A stretch of DNA of 64,000 nucleotides. It comes from Echiichthys vipera. Taxonomy: Eukaryota > Chordata > Actinopteri > Perciformes > Trachinidae. Numbering within the stretch: position 1 is the stretch's first letter; each line of letters begins with the position of its first letter. The stretch is from assembly GCA_963691815.1 (NCBI GenBank), contig OY829645.1, positions 2,418,001 to 2,482,000 on the forward strand, read 5' to 3'. Positions 37,840 to 48,862 of this stretch are shown in pieces. A model generated the notes under the pieces. The model made no database searches. It saw only the letters and a list, made by a program, of their open reading frames with translations, and was not told the origin of the DNA. The translations under genes and the position numbers were made by a program.

Positions 37840-40800
37840 CTGACTGACTTGATAACTTCAGAATCAAACTTCAAGCAGACTGATTTGATTACTTTAAAAT
37901 TGAACTTAAAGCAGACTGACTTGATAACTTCTAAATCAAACTTAAAGCAGACTGACTTGATAACTTCAAAATTAAACTTAAAGCAGACTGTCTTAATAAC
38001 TTCAGAATCTAACTTAAAGCAGACTGACCTGATAACTTCAAAATCTAACTTAAAGCAGACTGACATGATAACTTCAGAATCAAAATTAAAGCAGACTGAC
38101 TTGATAACTTCAGAATCAAACTTAAAGCAGACGGATTTGATAATTTCAGAATCAAACTTAAAGCAGACTGACTTGATAACTTCAAAATCAAAAACTTAAA
38201 GCTGACTGACTTGATAACTTCAGAATCAAACTTCAAGCAGACTGATTTGATTACTTTAAAATTGAACTTAAAGCAGACTGACTTGATAACTTCTAAATCA
38301 AACTTAAAGCAGACTGACTTGATAACTTCAAAATTAAACTTAAAGCAGACTGTCTTAATAACTTCAGAATCAAACTTAAAGCAGACTGACTTGATAACTT
38401 CAAAATTAAACTTAAAGCAGACTGTCTTAATAACTTCAGAATCTAACTTAAAGCAGACTGACCTGATAACTTCAAAATCAAACTTAAAGCAGACTGACAT
38501 GATAACTTCAAAATCAATCTTAAAGCAGACTGACTTGATTACTTTAGAATCAAATTTAAAGCAGACTGACTTGATAACTTCAGAATCAAACTTAAAGCAG
38601 ACTGACTTGATAACTTCAGAATCAAACTTAAAGCAGACCGATTCGATAACTTCAAAATCAAACTTAAAGCAGACTGTCTTAATAACTTTAGAATATAACT
38701 TATAGCAGACTGACTTGATAACTTCAGAATCAAACTCAAAGCACACTGACTTGATAACTTCAAAATCAAACTTAAAGCAGACTGAATTGATAACTTCAAA
38801 ATCAAACTTAAAGCAGACTGACTTGATTACTTTAGAATCAAATTTAAAGCAGACGGACTTGATAACTTCAGAATCATACTTAAAGCAGACCGATTTGATA
38901 ACTTCAGAATCAAACTTAAAGCAGACTGACTTGATAACTTTAGAATCAAACTTAGTGGACTGACTTGATAGCTTCAGAATCAAACCTAAAGCAGACTGAC
39001 TTAATTACTTCAAAATCAAACCTAAAGCAGACTTACTTGATAACTTCAGAATCATACTTAAAGCATACTGACTTGATAACTTCTAAATCAAACTTTAAGC
39101 AGACTGATTTGATAACTTCAGAATCAAACTTAAAGCAGACTTACTTTATAGCTTAAGAATTAAACTTAAAGCAGATTGATTTGATTACTTTAAAATTGAA
39201 GTTAAAGCAGACTGACTTGGTACCTGCAGAATCAAACTTAAAGCAGACTGAATTGATAAGTTCAGAATCAAACTTAAAGCAGACTGACTTGATAACTTCT
39301 AAATCAAACTTTAAGCAGACTGATTTGATAACTTCAGAATCAAACTTAAAGCAGACTTACTTTATAGCTTAAAAATTAAACTTAAAGCAGACTGATTTGA
39401 TTACTTTAAAATTGAAGTTAAAGCAGACTGACTTGGTACCTGCAGAATCAAACTTAAAGTAGACTGAATTGATAACTTCAGAATCAAACTTAAAGCAGAC
39501 CGATTTGATAACTTCAGAATCAAACCTAAAGCAGACTGACTTGATTAATTCAGAATCAAACTTAAAGCCGACTGACTTGATAACTTCAGAATCAAATTTA
39601 AAGCAGACTGACTTGATTACTTTAGAATCAAATTTAAAGCAGACTGACTTGATAACTTCAGAATCAAACTTAAAGCAGACTGACTTGATAACTTCAGAAT
39701 CAAACTTAAAGCTGACTTACTTGATAACTTCAGAATCAAACATAAAGCAGACTTACTTGATAACTTCAGAATTAAACTTAATCCAGACTTACTTGCTAAC
39801 TTCAGAATTAAACTTAATGCAGACTGATTTGATTACTTTAAAATTGAACTTAAAGCAGACTGACTTGATAACTTCAGAATCAAACTTAAAGCTGACTTAC
39901 TTGATAACTTCAGAATCAAACTTAAAGCATACTGACTTGATAACTTCAGAATCAAACTTAAAGCTGACTTACTTGATAACTTCAGAATCAAACTTAAAGC
40001 TGACTTACTTGATAACTTCAGAATCAAACATAAAGAGGACTTACTTGATAACTTCAGAATTAAACTTAAAGCAGACTGATTTGATTACTTTAAAATTGAA
40101 CTTAAAGCAGACTGACTTGGTACCTGCAGAATCAAACTTAAAGCAGACTGACTTGATAACTTCAGAATCAAACTTAAAGCAGACTGACTTAATAACTTCA
40201 AAATCAAACTTAAAGCAGACTGACTTGATTACTTTAGAATCAAATTTAAAGCAGACTGACTTGATAACTTCAGAATTAAACTTAAAGCAGACTGACTTGG
40301 TACCTGCAGAATCAAACTTAAAGCAGACCGATTTGATAATTTCAGAATCAAACTTAAAGCAGACTGACTTGATAACTTCAGAATCAAACTTAAAGCAGAC
40401 TGACTTGATAACTCCAGAATCAAACTTAAAGCAGACCGATTTGATAATTTCAGAATCAAACTTAAAGCAGACTGACTTGGTACCTGCAGAATCAAACTTA
40501 AAGCAGACTGACTTGATAACTTCAGAATCAAACTTAAAGCAGACTGACTTAATAACTTCAAAATCAAACTTAAAGCAGACTGACTTGATTACTTTAGAAT
40601 CAAATTTAAAGCAGACTGACTTGATAACTTCAGAATTAAACTTAAAGCAGACTGACTTGGTACCTGCAGAATCAAACTTAAAGCAAACTGACTTGATAAC
40701 TTCAGAATCAAACTCAAAGCATACTGACTTAATAACTTCAAAATCAAACTTAAAGCAGACTGACTTGATTACTTTAGAATCAAATTTAAAGCAGACTGAC

Positions 40801-43423
40801 TTGATAACTTCAGAATCAAACTTAAAGCAGACTGACTTGATAACTCCAGAATCAAACTTAAAGCAGACCGATTTGATAATTTCAGAATCAAACTTAAAGC
40901 AGACTGACTTGATAACTTCAAAATCAAACTTAAAGCTGACTGACTTGATAACTTCAGAATCAAACTTCAAGCAGACTGATTTGATTACTTTAAAATTGAA
41001 CTTAAAGCAGACTGACTTGATAACTTCTAAATCAATCTTAAAGCAGACTGACTTGATAACTTCAAAATTAAACTTAAAGCAGACTGTCTTAATAACTTCA
41101 GAATCTAACTTAAAGCAGACTGACCTGATAACTTCAAAATCTAACTTAAAGCAGACTGACATGATAACTTCAGAATCAAAATTAAAGCAGACTGACTTGA
41201 TAACTTCAGAATCAAACTTAAAGCAGACGGATTTGATAATTTCAGAATCAAACTTAAAGCAGACTGACTTGATAACTTCAAAATCAAAAACTTAAAGCTG
41301 ACTGACTTGATAACTTCAGAATCAAACTTCAAGCAGACTGATTTGATTACTTTAAAATTGAACTTAAAGCAGACTGACTTGATAACTTCTAAATCAAACT
41401 TAAAGCAGACTGACTTGATAACTTCAAAATTAAACTTAAAGCAGACTGTCTTAATAACTTCAGAATCAAACTTAAAGCAGACTGACTTGATAACTTCAAA
41501 ATTAAACTTAAAGCAGACTGTCTTAATAACTTCAGAATCTAACTTAAAGCAGATTGACCTGATAACTTCAAAATCAAACTTAAAGCAGACTGACATGATA
41601 ACTTCAAAATCAATCTTAAAGCAGACTGACTTGATTACTTTAGAATCAAATTTAAAGCAGACTGACTTGATAACTTCAGAATCAAACTTAAAGCAGACTG
41701 ACTTGATAACTTCAGAATCAAACTTAAAGCAGACCGATTCGATAACTTCAAAATCAAACTTAAAGCAGACTGTCTTAATAACTTTAGAATATAACTTATA
41801 GCAGACTGACTTGATAACTTCAGAATCAAACTCAAAGCACACTGACTTGATAACTTCAAAATCAAACTTAAAGCAGACTGAATTGATAACTTCAAAATCA
41901 AACTTAAAGCAGACTGACTTGATTACTTTAGAATCAAATTTAAAGCAGACGGACTTGATAACTTCAGAATCAAACTTAAAGCAGACCGATTTGATAACTT
42001 CAGAATCAAACTTAAAGCAGACTGACTTGATAACTTTAGAATCAAACTTAGTGGACTGACTTGATAGCTTCAGAATCAAACCTAAAGCAGACTGACTTAA
42101 TTACTTCAAAATCAAACCTAAAGCAGACTTACTTGATAACTTCAGAATCATACTTAAAGCATACTGACTTGATAACTTCTAAATCAAACTTTAAGCAGAC
42201 TGATTTGATAACTTCAGAATCAAACTTAAAGCAGACTTACTTTATAGCTTAAGAATTAAACTTAAAGCAGATTGATTTGATTACTTTAAAATTGAAGTTA
42301 AAGCAGACTGACTTGGTACCTGCAGAATCAAACTTAAAGCAGACTGAATTGATAAGTTCAGAATCAAACTTAAAGCAGACTGACTTGATAACTTCTAAAT
42401 CAAACTTTAAGCAGACTGATTTGATAACTTCAGAATCAAACTTAAAGCAGACTTACTTTATAGCTTAAAAATTAAACTTAAAGCAGACTGATTTGATTAC
42501 TTTAAAATTGAAGTTAAAGCAGACTGACTTGGTACCTGCAGAATCAAACTTAAAGTAGACTGAATTGATAACTTCAGAATCAAACTTAAAGCAGACCGAT
42601 TTGATAACTTCAGAATCAAACCTAAAGCAGACTGACTTGATTAATTCAGAATCAAACTTAAAGCCGACTGACTTGATAACTTCAGAATCAAATTTAAAGC
42701 AGACTGACTTGATTACTTTAGAATCAAATTTAAAGCAGACTGACTTGATAACTTCAGAATCAAACTTAAAGCAGACTGACTTGATAACTTCAGAATCAAA
42801 CTTAAAGCTGACTTACTTGATAACTTCAGAATCAAACATAAAGCAGACTTACTTGATAACTTCAGAATTAAACTTAATCCAGACTTACTTGCTAACTTCA
42901 GAATTAAACTTAATGCAGACTGATTTGATTACTTTAAAATTGAACTTAAAGCAGACTGACTTGATAACTTCAGAATCAAACTTAAAGCTGACTTACTTGA
43001 TAACTTCAGAATCAAACTTAAAGCATACTGACTTGATAACTTCAGAATCAAACTTAAAGCTGACTTACTTGATAACTTCAGAATCAAACTTAAAGCTGAC
43101 TTACTTGATAACTTCAGAATCAAACATAAAGAGGACTTACTTGATAACTTCAGAATTAAACTTAAAGCAGACTGATTTGATTACTTTAAAATTGAACTTA
43201 AAGCAGACTGACTTGGTACCTGCAGAATCAAACTTAAAGCAGACTGACTTGATAACTTCAGAATCAAACTTAAAGCAGACTGACTTAATAACTTCAAAAT
43301 CAAACTTAAAGCAGACTGACTTGATTACTTTAAAATCAAATTTAAAGCAGACTGACTTGATAACTTCAGAATTAAACTTAAAGCAGACTGACTTGGTACC
43401 TGCAGAATCAAACTTAAAGCAGA
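37840..43423. repeat. 3,096-bp offset duplication
   Basis: About 37,840-40,327 matches 40,936-43,423 at an offset of exactly 86 monomers. Shared rare marks include the +2 monomer, AGACGGACTTG, AGATTGATTTG, GATAAGTTCAG and AAAGTAGACTG. Divergence begins after the second KpnI monomer near 40,320. With the 4,426-bp duplication this gives three copies of the block. Confidence 0.88.
38715..41810. repeat. Type II HOR unit (3,096 bp)
   Basis: -2 at 38931, TAA monomers at 39145 and 39361, the second altered to GCTTAAAAATTAAAC. Shares AGATTGATTTG, GATAAGTTCAG and AAAGTAGACTG with the next two type II blocks. Private CATACTTAAAGCAGACCG near 38,875. Contains GATAACTCCAG monomers like the 34.4-37.8 kb unit, and +2 at 41269. 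Confidence 0.85.
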
Positions 43424-44436
43424 CTGACTTGATAACTTCAGAATCAAACTCAAAGCATACTGACTTAATAACTTCAAAATCAAACTTAAAGCAGACTGAC
43501 TTGATTACTTTAGAATCAAATTTAAAGCAGACTGACTTGATAACTTCAGAATCAAACTTAAAGCAGACTGACTTGATAACTTCAGAATCAAACTTAAAGC
43601 AGACCGATTTGATAATTTCAGAATCAAACTTAAAGCAGACTGACTTGATAACTTCAAAATCAAACTTAAAGCAGACTGACTTGATAACTTCAGAATCAAA
43701 CTTAAAGAAGACTGACTTAATAACTTCAAAATCAAACTTAAAGCAGACTGACTTGATTACTTTAGAATCAAATTTAAAGCAGACTGACTTGATAACTTCG
43801 GAATTAAACTTAAAGCAGACTGACTTGGTACCTGCAGAATCAAACTTAAAGCAGACTGACTTGATAACTTCAGAATCAAACTCAAAGCATACTGACTTAA
43901 TAACTTCAAAATCAAACTTAAAGCAGACTGACTTGATTACTTTAGAATCAAATTTAAAGCAGACTGACTTGATAACTTCAGAATCAAACTTAAAGCAGAC
44001 TGACTTGATAACTTCAGAATCAAACTTAAAGCAGACCGATTTGATAATTTCAGAATCAAACTTAAAGCAGACTGACTTGATAACTTCAAAATCAAACTTA
44101 AAGCTGACTGACTTGAAAACTTCAGAATCAAACTTCAAGCAGACTGATTTGATTACTTTAAAATTGAACTTAAAGCAGACTGACTTGATAACTTCTGAAT
44201 CAAACTTAAAGCAGACTGACTTGATAACTTCAAAATCAATCTTAAAGCAGACTGACTTGATTACTTTAGAATCAAATTTAAAGCAGACTGACTTGATAAC
44301 TTCAGAATCAAACTTAAAGCAGACTGACTTGATAACTTCAGAATCAAACTTAAAGCAGACCGATTCGATAACTTCAAAATCAAACTTAAAGCAGACTGTC
44401 TTAATAACTTTAGAATATAACTTATAGCAGACTGAC
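41811..44436. repeat. Type II HOR unit, first copy (2,626 bp)
   Basis: -2 at 42027; TAA monomers 42241 and 42457; AAAGTAGACTG near 42,553. It lies inside the left copy of the 4,426-bp duplication and corresponds to 46237-48862. ACTTTAAAATCAAATT at about 43,330 is one of the differences from the right copy. TTGAAAACTTC near 44,113 and AAAGAAGACTG near 43,705 are shared with the right copy only. Confidence 0.87.
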
Positions 44437-46236
44437 TTGATAACTTCAGAATCAAACTCAAAGCAGACTGAATTGATAACTTCAAAATCAAACTTAAAGC
44501 AGACTGACTTGATTACTTTAGGATCAAATTTAAAGCAGACTGACTTGATAACTTCAGAATCAAACTTAAAGCAGATCGATTTGATAACTTCAGAATCAAA
44601 CTTAAAGCAGACTGACTTGATAACTTTAGAATCAAACTTAGTGGACTGACTTGATAGCTTCAGAATCAAACCTAAAGCAGACTGACTTAATTACTTCAAA
44701 ATCAAACCTAAAGCAGACCGATTTGATAACTTCAGAATCAAACCTAAAGCAGACTGACTTGATTAATTCAGAATCAAACTTAAAGCCGACTGACTTGATA
44801 ACTTTCGAATTAAACTTAAAGCAGACTGACTGGATAACTTCAAAATCAAACTTAAAGCAGACTGACTTGATAACTTTAGAATCAAATTTAAAGCAGACTG
44901 ACTTGATTACTTTAGAATCAAACTTAAAGCAGACTGACTTGATAACTTCAGAATCAAACTTAAAGCAGACTGACTTGATAACTTCAGAATCAAACTTAAA
45001 GCTGACTTCGTTGATAACTTCAGAATCAAACATAAAGCAGACTTACTTGATAACTTCAGAATTAAACTTAATCCAGACTTACTTGATAACTTCAGAATTA
45101 AACTTAATGCAGACTGATTTGATTACTTTAAAATTGAACTTAAAGCAGACTGACTTGATAACTTCAGAATCAAACTTAAAGCTGACTTACTTGATAACTT
45201 CAGAATCAAACTTAAAGCAAACTGACTTGATAACTTCAGAATCAAACTTAAAGCTGACTTAATTGATAACTTCAGAATCAAACTTAAAGCTGACTTACTT
45301 GATAACTTCAGAATCAAACATAAAGAGGACTTACTTGATAACTTCAGAATTAAACTTAAAGCAGACTGATTTGATTACTTTAAAATTGAACTTAAAGCAG
45401 ACTGACTTGGTACCTGCAGAATCTAACTTAAAGCAGACTGACTTGATAACTTCTAAATCAATCTTAAAGCAGACTGACTTGATAACTTCAAAATTAAACT
45501 TAAAGCAGACTGTCTTAATAACTTCAGAATCTAACTTAAAGCAGACTGACCTGATAACTTCAAAATCTAACTTAAAGCAGACTGACATGATAACTTCAGA
45601 ATCAAAATTAAAGCAGACTGACTTGATAACTTCAGAATCAAACTTAAAGCAGACGGATTTGATAATTTCAGAATCAAACTTAAAGCAGACTGACTTGATA
45701 ACTTCAAAATCAAAAACTTAAAGCTGACTGACTTGATAACTTCAGAATCAAACTTCAAGCAGACTGATTTGATTACTTTAAAATTGAACTTAAAGCAGAC
45801 TGACTTGATAACTTCTAAATCAAACTTAAAGCAGACTGACTTGATAACTTCAAAATTAAACTTAAAGCAGACTGTCTTAATAACTTCAGAATCAAACTTA
45901 AAGCAGACTGACTTGATAACTTCAAAATTAAACTTAAAGCAGACTGTCTTAATAACTTCAGAATCTAACTTAAAGCAGATTGACCTGATAACTTCAAAAT
46001 CAAACTTAAAGCAGACTGACATGATAACTTCAAAATCAATCTTAAAGCAGACTGACTTGATTACTTTAGAATCAAATTTAAAGCAGACTGACTTGATAAC
46101 TTCAGAATCAAACTTAAAGCAGACTGACTTGATAACTTCAGAATCAAACTTAAAGCAGACCGATTCGATAACTTCAAAATCAAACTTAAAGCAGACTGTC
46201 TTAATAACTTTAGAATATAACTTATAGCAGACTGAC
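44437..46236. repeat. Hybrid HOR unit, first copy (1,800 bp)
   Basis: Opening monomer has lost the CAC mark. -2 at 44617, then GATAGC and TCAAAATC monomers, and near 44,710 a jump into the type I BstBI/TGG segment without TAA monomers. GACTTCGTTGATAAC near 45,005 and GACTTAATTG (in-frame TAA near 45,258) are shared with 49.4-49.7 kb. It contains the duplication junction near 45,424 and a +2 monomer at 45695. Confidence 0.85.
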
Positions 46237-48862
46237 TTGATAACTTCAGAATCAAACTCAAAGCACACTGACTTGATAACTTCAAAATCAAACTTAAAGC
46301 AGACTGAATTGATAACTTCAAAATCAAACTTAAAGCAGACTGACTTGATTACTTTAGAATCAAATTTAAAGCAGACGGACTTGATAACTTCAGAATCAAA
46401 CTTAAAGCAGACCGATTTGATAACTTCAGAATCAAACTTAAAGCAGACTGACTTGATAACTTTAGAATCAAACTTAGTGGACTGACTTGATAGCTTCAGA
46501 ATCAAACCTAAAGCAGACTGACTTAATTACTTCAAAATCAAACCTAAAGCAGACTTACTTGATAACTTCAGAATCATACTTAAAGCATACTGACTTGATA
46601 ACTTCTAAATCAAACTTTAAGCAGACTGATTTGATAACTTCAGAATCAAACTTAAAGCAGACTTACTTTATAGCTTAAGAATTAAACTTAAAGCAGATTG
46701 ATTTGATTACTTTAAAATTGAAGTTAAAGCAGACTGACTTGGTACCTGCAGAATCAAACTTAAAGCAGACTGAATTGATAAGTTCAGAATCAAACTTAAA
46801 GCAGACTGACTTGATAACTTCTAAATCAAACTTTAAGCAGACTGATTTGATAACTTCAGAATCAAACTTAAAGCAGACTTACTTTATAGCTTAAAAATTA
46901 AACTTAAAGCAGACTGATTTGATTACTTTAAAATTGAAGTTAAAGCAGACTGACTTGGTACCTGCAGAATCAAACTTAAAGTAGACTGAATTGATAACTT
47001 CAGAATCAAACTTAAAGCAGACCGATTTGATAACTTCAGAATCAAACCTAAAGCAGACTGACTTGATTAATTCAGAATCAAACTTAAAGCCGACTGACTT
47101 GATAACTTCAGAATCAAATTTAAAGCAGACTGACTTGATTACTTTAGAATCAAATTTAAAGCAGACTGACTTGATAACTTCAGAATCAAACTTAAAGCAG
47201 ACTGACTTGATAACTTCAGAATCAAACTTAAAGCTGACTTACTTGATAACTTCAGAATCAAACATAAAGCAGACTTACTTGATAACTTCAGAATTAAACT
47301 TAATCCAGACTTACTTGCTAACTTCAGAATTAAACTTAATGCAGACTGATTTGATTACTTTAAAATTGAACTTAAAGCAGACTGACTTGATAACTTCAGA
47401 ATCAAACTTAAAGCTGACTTACTTGATAACTTCAGAATCAAACTTAAAGCATACTGACTTGATAACTTCAGAATCAAACTTAAAGCTGACTTACTTGATA
47501 ACTTCAGAATCAAACTTAAAGCTGACATACTTGATAACTTCAGAATCAAACATAAAGAGGACTTACTTGATAACTTCAGAATTAAACTTAAAGCAGACTG
47601 ATTTGATTACTTTAAAATTGAACTTAAAGCAGACTGACTTGGTACCTGCAGAATCAAACTTAAAGCAGACTGACTTGATAACTTCAGAATCAAACTTAAA
47701 GCAGACTGACTTAATAACTTCAAAATCAAACTTAAAGCAGACTGACTTGATTACTTTAGAATCAAATTTAAAGCAGACTGACTTGATAACTTCAGAATTA
47801 AACTTAAAGCAGACTGACTTGGTACCTGCAGAATCAAACTTAAAGCAGACTGACTTGATAACTTCAGAATCAAACTCAAAGCATACTGACTTAATAACTT
47901 CAAAATCAAACTTAAAGCAGACTGACTTGATTACTTTAGAATCAAATTTAAAGCAGACTGACTTGATAACTTCAGAATCAAACTTAAAGCAGACTGACTT
48001 GATAACTTCAGAATCAAACTTAAAGCAGACCGATTTGATAATTTCAGAATCAAACTTAAAGCAGACTGACTTGATAACTTCAAAATCAAACTTAAAGCAG
48101 ACTGACTTGATAACTTCAGAATCAAACTTAAAGAAGACTGACTTAATAACTTCAAAATCAAACTTAAAGCAGACTGACTTGATTACTTTAGAATCAAATT
48201 TAAAGCAGACTGACTTGATAACTTCGGAATTAAACTTAAAGCAGACTGACTTGGTACCTGCAGAATCAAACTTAAAGCAGACTGACTTGATAACTTCAGA
48301 ATCAAACTCAAAGCATACTGACTTAATAACTTCAAAATCAAACTTAAAGCAGACTGACTTGATTACTTTAGAATCAAATTTAAAGCAGACTGACTTGATA
48401 ACTTCAGAATCAAACTTAAAGCAGACTGACTTGATAACTTCAGAATCAAACTTAAAGCAGACCGATTTGATAATTTCAGAATCAAACTTAAAGCAGACTG
48501 ACTTGATAACTTCAAAATCAAACTTAAAGCTGACTGACTTGAAAACTTCAGAATCAAACTTCAAGCAGACTGATTTGATTACTTTAAAATTGAACTTAAA
48601 GCAGACTGACTTGATAACTTCTGAATCAAACTTAAAGCAGACTGACTTGATAACTTCAAAATCAATCTTAAAGCAGACTGACTTGATTACTTTAGAATCA
48701 AATTTAAAGCAGACTGACTTGATAACTTCAGAATCAAACTTAAAGCAGACTGACTTGATAACTTCAGAATCAAACTTAAAGCAGACCGATTCGATAACTT
48801 CAAAATCAAACTTAAAGCAGACTGTCTTAATAACTTTAGAATATAACTTATAGCAGACTGAC
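46237..48862. repeat. Type II HOR unit, second copy (2,626 bp)
   Basis: Right-hand counterpart of 41811-44436 at offset 4,426 bp, with -2 at 46453 and TAA monomers 46667 and 46883. GCTGACATAC near 47,527 is private to this copy. Otherwise its variant order is the same. Confidence 0.87.

Larger units (their letters stand above)
33745..38714. repeat. Giant type II HOR unit (4,970 bp)
   Basis: -2 at 33961, TAA monomers 34175/34391, private TGA from ACTTGAAAATTG near 34,220. The interior contains a 12-monomer block in three tandem copies (35147-36442) and a fourth copy at 36947-37378. It finishes with two +2 monomers at 37811 and 38173, a 362-bp tandem duplication. Confidence 0.84.
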
